Origin: Pseudomonas sp.
Lineage (GTDB): Bacteria; Pseudomonadota; Gammaproteobacteria; Pseudomonadales; Pseudomonadaceae
NCBI RefSeq assembly: GCF_026224925.1
Contig: NZ_JAMFRV010000107.1
Location: 1-43,574 of the forward strand
Reading direction: 5' to 3'
DNA length: 43,574 nucleotides
The translations under genes were made by a program, and so were the position numbers. Below are positions 1-8,678 of this stretch, in pieces. The notes under the pieces are model-generated. The model searched no databases, was not told the origin of the DNA, and saw nothing but the letters and a program-made list of their open reading frames with translations. Each line of letters opens with the position of its first letter. Position 1 is the first letter of the stretch.

Positions 1-580
1 GATGTCCAATCGTGCCGGCCTCACCGACCATTACGTGCTGCCCCAGAATGATGTCCGGCTTCGGAAAGCGTTCCATCATCCCGTCGTCAATCATCGCCTT
101 TGCTCCCCTGCCGATCTCTTCGCCGGGCTGAAAGACCAGCATCAAAGTACCGCTCCATAAGTCACGATGATCCGCCATCAGCTGTGCGGTGCCCATCAAC
201 CACGTCACATGCAGATCGTGGCCACACATATGTGCCACATCCACGGTCTCTCCGTCGGCGGTTTGTCCCTTCTTCTGACTGGCATAAGGCAGGCCGGTCT
301 TTTCCGCCATTGGCAAGGCGTCCATGTCGGCGCGCAGCATGACCGTTGGACCGTCACCGTTTTTCAATAGGCCGACGACGCCAGTTACGCCAATCTGTTC
401 GTGGACTTCATACCCGAGCTTCTTGATATAGGCGGTCGCGATAGCCGCTGTGCGTGTTTCCTGCATTGAAAGCTCAGGATTGGCATGGAGATCCTTGTAA
501 ATGACCTCCAAGGCAGGCAGCACCTTGCGGATATCACCGGACATTTTTGACATTCTTTGATTACGAGCCAAGGTATCCAT
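1..580 (-). CDS. M20 family amidohydrolase/peptidase (hippurate hydrolase-like), truncated by window edge
   Basis: Own translation of the minus strand from ATG at 580 (preceded by GGAGGGGTAA): MDTLARNQRMSKMSGDIRKVLPALEVIYKDLHANPELSMQETRTAAIATAYIKKLGYEVHEQIGVTGVVGLLKNGDGPTVMLRADMDALP..., with M20 hallmarks HxNPELS and LRADMDALP. Not in the ORF track because it runs off the edge. Confidence 0.9.
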   Translation of the reverse strand, partial: MDTLARNQRMSKMSGDIRKVLPALEVIYKDLHANPELSMQETRTAAIATAYIKKLGYEVHEQIGVTGVVGLLKNGDGPTVMLRADMDALPMAEKTGLPYASQKKGQTADGETVDVAHMCGHDLHVTWLMGTAQLMADHRDLWSGTLMLVFQPGEEIGRGAKAMIDDGMMERFPKPDIILGQHVMVGEAGTIGH

Positions 581-692
581 TTACCCCTCCAATTCAAGGC
601 AATAGTTATAAATCGGTCGATATCTGTATCTGGGACTACACATCACTCTGCGACGTTCCAAACGATATTTTCATATGGGCGTAGGGCAGTGC

Positions 693-1310
693 TCACGAAC
701 TCTTTTTGATCGCGGGCAGGTTCCATTGATATTTCAATGACAGCATTCGTATCAGGGTACATAGCGCAATCGCAGCCCAGGGACTAAACCGATGATCAAT
801 CCAGTGCAGATCGCCGAGGACCTGGATTGTCGCCCCCAGCAGCGCTGCCGATGCATAGATTTCCTTGGTCAACACCACGGGAACCCGACCGAGTAGCACG
901 TCCCTGATAATGCCGCCGCCTACCGCCGTAATGACCCCTAGCAGGAGGGACAATTCGACATCTGGTACATGTGTGTAGACTTTGTGGGCACCGAACGCAG
1001 CAAAAAAACCCAATCCGACTGCATCGAAGAACAGCGTCGGCTGAGCCAGCCGAAGCAATAAATGCTGAAAAAAAGCAGCCAAAGCGACCGCCAAGGCAAT
1101 AACGACAAGATACTCGATGTTAATGAGGCCGGCGGGGGGGAGCGCACCAATGCATAGATCGCGAATCACACCGCCGCCACAGGCGGTCACAAAGGCGACG
1201 ACAAAAACGCCGAATATATCCAGCTGGCGATCAATCGCAGCCAAAGCGCCGCTCACGGCGAAGACAAACGTTCCCATCAGGTCAATGGCAGGAAATACCT
1301 CGAATCCCAT
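693..1310 (-). CDS. TRIC/UPF0126 (YadS/YicG-type) membrane protein
   Basis: 205 aa, multiple TM segments, duplicated GGG(V/I)IRD motifs (CGGGVIRD, VGGGIIRD) typical of the family. Confidence 0.88.
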   Translation of the reverse strand: MGFEVFPAIDLMGTFVFAVSGALAAIDRQLDIFGVFVVAFVTACGGGVIRDLCIGALPPAGLINIEYLVVIALAVALAAFFQHLLLRLAQPTLFFDAVGLGFFAAFGAHKVYTHVPDVELSLLLGVITAVGGGIIRDVLLGRVPVVLTKEIYASAALLGATIQVLGDLHWIDHRFSPWAAIALCTLIRMLSLKYQWNLPAIKKSS

Positions 1311-1637
1311 TTTTGTTTCCTGAATGCAGTGGCCTTGCGGCGCAAAAAACTGTATGAGTTATAGCGCAAAGAATAGTGCCATTCTGGCGCTTCAGTGATG
1401 GCCGAGATTTTTGAGTTGCGCCGTCATGCTTAGCCTCCTATCACGTGAGAACAAGCAGAGCCGAAAAGCCAGGCTCTACTGGGTTACTCAGTCAGGTAGA
1501 CAATACCTCCAGAGTTTCAATGGATGAAATCTGTGATTGATATACGTCACATAACAAGATCGAATACCTTTGAGGGATTGTCGGCGCAGGGCTCAAGTCT
1601 GATGGGATGCGGAGGGGGCTCTAGCGAAGACTGGGTC

Positions 1638-2564
1638 TCATACAGTGTCGAACAGAACAGGTGTTGCAGCCTGTTGAATAAAATCACGCATCCAGATCAC
1701 TGCTGGATCAAAATGGCTACGTGGATGCCAAGCCAATTGCAGGGTAAAGCAAGGCGCCGCAAAAGGTAGCTCGTAGAGCTCTAAATCACCGCCCAATTGA
1801 ATGAAATGTCCGGCTGGCAATGTGCACACGTAGTCACTATTGCGCAGCAGATGGGGGATCAGCGCCAGTTGCGGCAAAGTCATGACCACCCTACGTCGGC
1901 GCGCCTGACTGGCCAGATATTCGTCCATGTAGCCGATTGGGGTGCCTAAGGCGCCAGACATCGTTAAGTGTTCAAGATTGCAATAGGTGTCCAAATCCAA
2001 AGCAGCGGTACCGCGCGGATGGCCTTGGCGTTGAGCCATGAGAAATCCTCCCTCGTAAAGCGTGCGGGCCTTCATGCTAGCAGGTATCAACCGATCTAAA
2101 TCAATGAGCATATCGACTTCGCCGCGTTCAAGCTGAGTCGCGATATGGTCTGGTCGTGGTCGTTGGATATCTATTCGTAGCCTGTGCGGGCCGAGCGTTT
2201 GTAGAAGCGCCACCAGCTTCATGCCAACTGCGAGCATTGCATCCTCACCCATGGCGATACTGAACTCTCGGGTGTCTTTGTAGGGGTCGAAGGTAGGCTG
2301 AAAATTGATGACTTTTTCCAGGCCGTTAAGTGCTGCGCTTAACGGCAGAGCTAACGTCAATGCCAAGGCGCTAGGGGTCATGCCTCGACCGTTTTCAGCG
2401 GCTAAAAGTAAGGGGTCGCCAAACACCGTTCGCAGTCGCCCCAGTTGTGCAGACATCGCCGGCTGGCTGATATTCAGGCGCTGTGCGGCGCGGGTTACGT
2501 TGCGTTCCTGGAGCAAAATTTCCAAGGAGACAAGGAGGTTCAAATCGATCTGAGACAAGTCCAT
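1638..2564 (-). CDS. LysR family transcriptional regulator
   Basis: N-terminal LysR HTH: MDLSQIDLNLLVSLEILLQERNVTRAAQRLNISQPAMSAQLGRLR. Confidence 0.93.
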   Translation of the reverse strand: MDLSQIDLNLLVSLEILLQERNVTRAAQRLNISQPAMSAQLGRLRTVFGDPLLLAAENGRGMTPSALALTLALPLSAALNGLEKVINFQPTFDPYKDTREFSIAMGEDAMLAVGMKLVALLQTLGPHRLRIDIQRPRPDHIATQLERGEVDMLIDLDRLIPASMKARTLYEGGFLMAQRQGHPRGTAALDLDTYCNLEHLTMSGALGTPIGYMDEYLASQARRRRVVMTLPQLALIPHLLRNSDYVCTLPAGHFIQLGGDLELYELPFAAPCFTLQLAWHPRSHFDPAVIWMRDFIQQAATPVLFDTV

Positions 2565-2976
2565 TCAGAGTCCTACGCGTATCAGAGAATCAACTACCAG
2601 CGAGCGGCTTTAGGCTGGTTACGAATGAGTCTATTTAACCAGATTATATGACCTATATTTGTTATTTATTTGATCTATCGTTAGCGGTGCATTATTTTGC
2701 CTGCATCCTTTAGCTCGCAACTCAAAAAATGGCTGAGGCGGTGATCAGCGGTTGTACCGCACGTCGAGGCTATATACGCGGGGCGCTTGGTAAGCACCGC
2801 TGCGACCATCGTCGTGCCGGGCTTATTGTATTGTCGCCAGACCGAGGGATGAATAATCTCCGGAGCTTCTATTGTTCTTCCGTTTTGTTTAACCCGGAAG
2901 GGAAGCATTTTTGCAAAGACCCTCTACACTACTCTCTACAGACAAGAACGCGTTCAATACCTTGAGGAGTACCGAC

Positions 2977-3246
2977 ATGAAGAAGAACCTACTGATAACC
3001 AGTGGATTGTTCGTAGTTGCCGCTTCATTCAACCTGCAGGCGACTGCCGCTGAGGATTTGTGCGCCGCAAACCTGCAAAGCCTGCAGGACCAAAAGGTTA
3101 GCACCGCCGAGAGCTACCCGCAGGTCAAGACGCTGGTAGAGGAAACAATCACGAACGCAAAAGCTGCTCAGGCCCAAGGAGATAACAAAAAATGTATAAG
3201 CATTACCAGGAAGGCGCTGATCAAGCTAAGAACCTATAATAATTAA
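2977..3246 (+). CDS. small secreted/periplasmic protein of unknown function
   Basis: ORF 2911-3246 has a better start at ATG 2977 (upstream GAGGAG): MKKNLLITSGLFVVAASFNLQATAAEDLCAANLQ..., a clear signal peptide and two Cys in the mature part. Confidence 0.75.
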   Translation: MKKNLLITSGLFVVAASFNLQATAAEDLCAANLQSLQDQKVSTAESYPQVKTLVEETITNAKAAQAQGDNKKCISITRKALIKLRTYNN

Positions 3247-3308
3247 CACCGTACACGTTTTTCAATTTTTACTGGCGGGCATGCTGTATCGCACAGCAAG
3301 CTCTTTAT

Positions 3309-3334
3309 GCCTATGAGGTCATTGCCTCATAGGC
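3309..3334. terminator. perfect 10-bp inverted repeat (GCCTATGAGG-TCATTG-CCTCATAGGC), possible terminator of the 2977-3246 gene
   Basis: Read directly: 10-bp perfect arms, 6-nt loop, about 60 bp after the stop codon. No clear T-tract. Confidence 0.45.
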
Positions 3335-3535
3335 TAGCTGTCTCCTGAGATATCCTCCCCTTGGGATTACGATCGTACGTTATATCTGGTGGTGATGGCT
3401 AAAGGCTTTTAGGTCGATATCAATTTAGATGGCACGCTACGTAAAAATGGTGAAAAAATTCTAGTCCGCATTATTTAAAGTGGTATTGCCGCGTTTCGCG
3501 TCTACTCTTTAATCACCCAGCACCGGGAAACGACG

Positions 3536-4882
3536 ATGAGCACTAAAAATAAAATAGTATTAAGCGGATGCTTTTTGCTAGGGTGGGTCAGTTGTGCCGC
3601 CCATGCCGATGAAGAGATGTTTTCTTCTACTTCCCGATGGATGACCGGCGACTGGGGAGGGCTGCGCACAGAACTGCTCGATAAAGGTTACGACGTCCAA
3701 CTCAGTTACCAGTCAGAGAGCGCCGCCAACCTCAGTGGCGGTTATGATCACGATCACACGGCACGTTATACCGATCAGTTCAATATTGGCGGAGCCCTCG
3801 ATCTAGAAAAAATTATGGGCTTACATGCTGCGAATCTGCAACTGCAGATTACTGAGCGCAGTGGTCGAGACCTGACCAATGATCGGCTGGCGGACCCTCG
3901 TACCGGTACTATTGGTTCATCCGTACAAGAAAACTACGGGCGCGGCCAAACCTGGCGGCTCACCGTTCTGGCCTATCAGCAGAAGTTCTTCGATGACGTG
4001 CTCGACATCAAAGTGGGTCGGTTGCCAATAGGCAGCGATTTTGACTCGACCGGCTGCGTATTCCAAAACAACTCGATGTGTGGCGGGCTGGTCGGTCACG
4101 GGGCTACCGTGTGGTACAACTCGCCGGTTGGACAGTGGGGTGGGCGGATCAAAATCAACATAACGCCGCAGGTCTATGCCCAAGTGGGTGCGTATGAGTA
4201 CAACCCGACGCTGCTGGATAGCAACAATGGTTTCAAGTTGAACACCTCAGGTCGCCAAGGTAATACCTATGTCGGGGAACTGGGCTGGACACCTTCCCTG
4301 GGCGCCGAAGGGATGACAGGCAAGTATATGGTGGGCGGGTACTGGAACTCTGCCAACGCTAACGACGTATTGAGAGATGACAACGGTGTCGACAAGCAAC
4401 TCTCCGGTAATCCTGCCGATGTACACGACGGCCGCTTTGGTTACTACGCCTACGCACGCCAACAAGTTACAACGGTCGGCGGTGATGCCAAGCGTGGCTT
4501 AAGCCTGTTCGTGCACTACGCAGGGTACGACAAAGACACGAGCACGATCGATTGGCAGGCCCAGATGGGTGCAATTTATGCGGGTCCATTTGATGCGCGC
4601 CCTCAGGACTCGGCGGCCATTGGTATCAGTGAGCTCCACGTCAACCCGGCAGTGACAAAGAACCAGGCTTTGCACAATCAAGTCAACAACCTCGATGATT
4701 ATAACAACCCTGCCTATCAGCCAATCCAACACGCGGAATATGCAGCTGAAATTCACTACGACTTCAAAGTGACGAACTGGTTAATGCTTCGACCTAACTT
4801 GCAATACCTGGCCAATCCAGGAGGCGTCTATCAGGTTGACAATGCGTTCGTTGCAGGTTTGACCGTTAATAGTAATTTCTAA
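3536..4882 (+). CDS. OprB-family carbohydrate-selective porin
   Basis: Signal peptide then MTGDWGGLRTELLDKGYDVQLSYQSESAANLSGG...; DWGGLR motif and C-terminal aromatic-ending barrel strand (VAGLTVNSNF). Confidence 0.9.
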   Translation: MSTKNKIVLSGCFLLGWVSCAAHADEEMFSSTSRWMTGDWGGLRTELLDKGYDVQLSYQSESAANLSGGYDHDHTARYTDQFNIGGALDLEKIMGLHAANLQLQITERSGRDLTNDRLADPRTGTIGSSVQENYGRGQTWRLTVLAYQQKFFDDVLDIKVGRLPIGSDFDSTGCVFQNNSMCGGLVGHGATVWYNSPVGQWGGRIKINITPQVYAQVGAYEYNPTLLDSNNGFKLNTSGRQGNTYVGELGWTPSLGAEGMTGKYMVGGYWNSANANDVLRDDNGVDKQLSGNPADVHDGRFGYYAYARQQVTTVGGDAKRGLSLFVHYAGYDKDTSTIDWQAQMGAIYAGPFDARPQDSAAIGISELHVNPAVTKNQALHNQVNNLDDYNNPAYQPIQHAEYAAEIHYDFKVTNWLMLRPNLQYLANPGGVYQVDNAFVAGLTVNSNF

Positions 4883-4943
4883 AGGACCACGTACCAACTC
4901 AATTGGGATTACGCCTCAATAACCTGTAATAGCAGGAAAAGAC

Positions 4944-5468
4944 ATGAACATCCTAAAGAGCGCGAACGTTATGAAACCCACCCGGCGGACTTTACTCAAA
5001 AGCCTGTTGACCGCCTATACCGCTTCATTGGTCCCGTGGGCTCTGGCCGAAACAGTAGACAACGCCGACCAAGGTGCATTTGTCGCCATGTCGGCGATCA
5101 TTGCCGGGCGACAAACCCTCGACAGTGAGTTGGCGAAAAATCTTTATCAAGCCCTCATCGCTGACGATCCGACCTTCGCCAAGGGCGTCAAGGACCTGCT
5201 GACGTTAGTCAACGAGCGCAAGATCGACCCCGCACAATTGCAAAAAATGCTTGATGACGAAAAGTCGCCATTGGCACCTGTTCCGCGAAAAATCGCCACT
5301 GCCTGGTTCATGGGCGTCGTGGGCAGTGGTGAGCATGCGCGCTGCCTTGCTTACGAAAATGCCTTGAACGCCGTGATTGTCGCTGATGTGCTCAAGCCGC
5401 CGACCTATGCCTATGGTCCTTATGGCAGTTGGGCAAAAAAACCAAATGTAGAGGTGCCAAATGTCTGA
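4944..5468 (+). CDS. small (gamma) subunit of a membrane-associated FAD sugar/polyol dehydrogenase (FAD-SLDH / gluconate-2-DH subunit 3-like), Tat signal
   Basis: Tat-like signal KPTRRTLLKSLL; C-terminal YGPYGSWAKKP; directly precedes GMC and cytochrome c genes. True start may be ATG 4971 (MKPTRR). Confidence 0.8.
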   Translation: MNILKSANVMKPTRRTLLKSLLTAYTASLVPWALAETVDNADQGAFVAMSAIIAGRQTLDSELAKNLYQALIADDPTFAKGVKDLLTLVNERKIDPAQLQKMLDDEKSPLAPVPRKIATAWFMGVVGSGEHARCLAYENALNAVIVADVLKPPTYAYGPYGSWAKKPNVEVPNV

Positions 5469-7107
5469 CCAGCTATCGGCTGATGTTGTGGTTATTGGTT
5501 CGGGGATCTGCGGATCGCTGGCAGCATTGAAATTGGTGAAGCAGGGCGCATCCGTTCTGATTCTCGAAGCTGGAGGGGCGATCGACCGTGGACGTATTGT
5601 CGCGGCGTTCCGTAACTCAACACGCAAAAGCGATTGGATGTCGCCTTATACCTGCTCGGAATGGGCGCCACATCCCGTCTACAAACCTGTCGATAATGGC
5701 TACCTGATACAGGCCGGACCCTATCCATATCCGGCGGAATATATTCGAGGAGTCGGTGGCACCACGTGGCACTGGGCAGCTCAGGCCTGGCGTGTGGTGC
5801 CCGGCGATATGCGCATTCACAGTTTGTATGGGGTAGGCGTCGACTGGCCGCTGACGTACGAGGAACTCGACCCTTTCTATCAGGAAGCGGAAGAAATCTG
5901 GGGTGTCTCGGGTGCAGAAAATACCGGTTCGCCGCGCAGCAAACCGTTTCCGATGGAACCCGTCACCGAACCCTATGCCATGCGCCGCATACGTGAGCGG
6001 CTAGCGCCGACCTACGCGGTGGTGGGCAATACGACCGCACGTAACAGTCGCAGCTACGACGGACGACCAGCTTGTTGCGGCAATAACAGTTGCCAGCCAA
6101 TCTGCCCGATTGACGCGCAATACCATGGCGGCATCGCGATTCAGTCAGCGGTGGATGCTGGCGCGAAGTTGCAGATCAATGCCGTGGTTTATCGTATCGA
6201 GCATGACGACAGTGGCAAGATCGTCGCCGTCCACTATTACGACCCGGATAAAAAAACCCATCGGGTTGCCGGCAAGACGTTCATCCTCGCCGCCAATGGC
6301 ATCGAGAGTCCTAAGCTGTTGCTGATATCGGCCAGCGACAAATACCCCAACGGTCTGGCCAACAGTTCCGGCATGGTCGGCCGCCACCTGATGGACCACC
6401 CAAGTACATCGGTTACCTTCGACGCCGATGAGGAATTGTGGCTGGGCCGTGGGCCACAAAGTCCCAGCTCGATCAACACCATGCGCGATGGTGCCTTCCG
6501 CAAAGAGCACGCGCCTTACCGCCTGGACTTTACCAATATCTCCCGGGTGAATAGCGCCACTGACGCACTGATCGCCAGCGGTGTATACGGTCCGGAGTTC
6601 GAGAAGCAATTGCGCCATCGTGCGGCGTTTGAGATCAGCCTCAAGGATGTGCTCGAAGTACTGCCTAACCCCGAGAATCGCATCACCCTCAGTTCGCAAA
6701 AAGACGCCTTGGGCATTCCCAAACCTGAAGCGCACTACTCCATTGATGACTACACCCGACGGGGCGCCCAAGCGTCGCACAAGGATTTTGCGCGCATCGT
6801 CGAACTCATGGGCGGTACCAATGTGCGCTATAGCGCAGAGGGTAATTTCGCTAATAACCAGCACATCACCGGCACCATGAGCATGGGGAATGACCCAAAA
6901 ACCTCGGTGTGTGACAGCTTCGGTCGGACCCACGATCATGAAAACCTGTTCATCTGCAGCACCGGTGTGATGCCTACCGCGGCGACCATGAACTCGACAT
7001 TGACCGGCGTAGCCCTGGCGCTACGCACCGCGCATCACATAATGCCCGATCGAATCATTGCTCGCGTATCGCCCTTTGGCTCATCGATCGAACAAGTGCG
7101 AGGCTGA
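5461..7107 (+). CDS. GMC-family FAD dehydrogenase catalytic (alpha) subunit with probable 3Fe-4S motif
   Basis: Rossmann VVVIGSGICGSLAALKLVKQGASVLILEAG; GMC C-terminal region; CCGNNSCQPICP resembles the Fe-S cysteine segment of bacterial FADGDH. Overlaps the upstream gene. Confidence 0.9.
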   Translation: MSDQLSADVVVIGSGICGSLAALKLVKQGASVLILEAGGAIDRGRIVAAFRNSTRKSDWMSPYTCSEWAPHPVYKPVDNGYLIQAGPYPYPAEYIRGVGGTTWHWAAQAWRVVPGDMRIHSLYGVGVDWPLTYEELDPFYQEAEEIWGVSGAENTGSPRSKPFPMEPVTEPYAMRRIRERLAPTYAVVGNTTARNSRSYDGRPACCGNNSCQPICPIDAQYHGGIAIQSAVDAGAKLQINAVVYRIEHDDSGKIVAVHYYDPDKKTHRVAGKTFILAANGIESPKLLLISASDKYPNGLANSSGMVGRHLMDHPSTSVTFDADEELWLGRGPQSPSSINTMRDGAFRKEHAPYRLDFTNISRVNSATDALIASGVYGPEFEKQLRHRAAFEISLKDVLEVLPNPENRITLSSQKDALGIPKPEAHYSIDDYTRRGAQASHKDFARIVELMGGTNVRYSAEGNFANNQHITGTMSMGNDPKTSVCDSFGRTHDHENLFICSTGVMPTAATMNSTLTGVALALRTAHHIMPDRIIARVSPFGSSIEQVRG

Positions 7108-7113
7108 CCTTCA

Positions 7114-8496
7114 ATGAACTGGAAAAAGTGCCTCATCGGCCAACTGGTTATCTTGGCCACCAGCATCGTAACGCTGCAAGCCAGCGCTGCGACCCCTGAC
7201 AACGAGCTGATACAGCGCGGCAAATACCTTTCCACCGCCGGCGACTGTGTGGCGTGCCACAGCGCGCCAGGTGGGAAGCCATTTGCGGGCGGGCTTGCGT
7301 TGCCGACACCGATCGGCGAGATCATTGCCACCAACATCACCCCGTCAAAAACCGCTGGCATCGGCAATTACACGCTGGAGCAATTCAGTGACGCGCTGCG
7401 TAAAGGCATTCGCGCTGATGGCGCGCATCTATACCCGGCCATGCCCTATACGTCTTATGCCAAGGTCAGCGATGACGACGTCAAGGCGATGTACGCCTAT
7501 TTCATGAACGGTGTCGCTGTCGTGGACACGGCAGCCAAGCCGACTCAATTACCCTTTCCGTTCAACATTCGCTTGTCGATGGCCGGCTGGAATCTGTTGT
7601 TCCTCGATAGCCAACCCTACAAGCCAGACCCAGCGCAAAGCCCTGAATGGAATCGAGGTGCCTACCTGACTCAAGGCTTGACGCACTGCAGCGCATGCCA
7701 TTCGCCACGCAACCTATTGATGGCCGAGGTCGGCTCGAAGGAACTGGCCGGCGGTGAAGTAGGGACCTGGCATGCGCCGAATATCACCTCTGATGCCAAC
7801 AGTGGCATTGGTGGCTGGGACACCGGTGAGTTGGTCAAATACCTGAAGACGGGCCAGAGTTTGGGTAAAGGCCAGGCAGCCGGGCCGATGGCTGAAGCGG
7901 TCGATAATAGCCTGCAGTACCTCACTGACGCTGATCTGAAAGCTATCGCGGTTTACATCAAGAGCGTTCCTGCACAGCGTGAAGCTGCGGACAGTAAACC
8001 GGTCTTTGCCTTGGGTCAGAAAACCGATGAGCTGAGCAGCCTGCGTGGTGTTGCATTGCCTGCCGATCCGAACAAGATGACCGGCGCGCAAATCTATGAT
8101 GGCTACTGTGCTTCTTGCCACCAGGCTCAGGGCCAAGGCAGTTTCGACGGTGGCTTGCCTTCTTTGTCGCACAACACGGCGGTAGGTCGCAGCAACAGCC
8201 ACAACCTGGTGATGGTCATCCTCGAAGGAATTCATCGTAAAAGCGATGGCTCAGATGTGAGGATGCCCGGTTTTGCCAAAGAATTGACTGACCCGCAGAT
8301 TGCTACGTTGGCCAGTTACCTGACCAAACACTACGGCAATCCTGGCACCCAGATCAGCGTGGACCAGGTCGTAGAGCAACGGGCTGGCGGGGCGAAATCC
8401 CATTTGGCCGCGTTGGCACAGGGGGCCATTGCGGTGGGAGTTATTGTCGTTCTCATACTGGCTTTCTGGCTGATTCGTCGTCGACGTCGTACTTGA
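7114..8496 (+). CDS. tri-heme cytochrome c subunit of the FAD dehydrogenase complex
   Basis: Three CxxCH motifs (CVACH, CSACH, CASCH), N-terminal signal, C-terminal TM anchor AIAVGVIVVLILAFWLIRRRRRT. Confidence 0.93.
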   Translation: MNWKKCLIGQLVILATSIVTLQASAATPDNELIQRGKYLSTAGDCVACHSAPGGKPFAGGLALPTPIGEIIATNITPSKTAGIGNYTLEQFSDALRKGIRADGAHLYPAMPYTSYAKVSDDDVKAMYAYFMNGVAVVDTAAKPTQLPFPFNIRLSMAGWNLLFLDSQPYKPDPAQSPEWNRGAYLTQGLTHCSACHSPRNLLMAEVGSKELAGGEVGTWHAPNITSDANSGIGGWDTGELVKYLKTGQSLGKGQAAGPMAEAVDNSLQYLTDADLKAIAVYIKSVPAQREAADSKPVFALGQKTDELSSLRGVALPADPNKMTGAQIYDGYCASCHQAQGQGSFDGGLPSLSHNTAVGRSNSHNLVMVILEGIHRKSDGSDVRMPGFAKELTDPQIATLASYLTKHYGNPGTQISVDQVVEQRAGGAKSHLAALAQGAIAVGVIVVLILAFWLIRRRRRT

Positions 8497-8678
8497 GTCG
8501 CGCTTATAACGAGAAAGGTAGGCGCTGAACAAAAGGCGGGCTTTCTAAATACGGCAGTGGCGTTAGCGTCAATCCGCGAATTTATTGTCACTGCATCGGG
8601 TAAAGCTGCTCATACCCCGATAACGCATGTGCGAGCCCGCTGTTTTATTTTTCTCACTGCTCCTTAAGGGGGTAAATT

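Noticed and set aside
385-597. 70-aa minus-strand ORF in the track
   Set aside because: Wrong frame; the real gene here is the M20 amidohydrolase starting at 580 and running off the window.
1524-1769. 81-aa plus-strand ORF overlapping the LysR 3' end
   Set aside because: No domain, overlaps a good gene, no convincing ribosome-binding site.
2729-2965. 78-aa plus ORF and overlapping minus ORF (2681-2908) upstream of the small secreted protein
   Set aside because: Low-complexity translations without motifs; more likely promoter/leader DNA.
6145-6939. 264-aa minus-strand ORF within the GMC subunit
   Set aside because: Antisense to a clear GMC dehydrogenase; no independent support.
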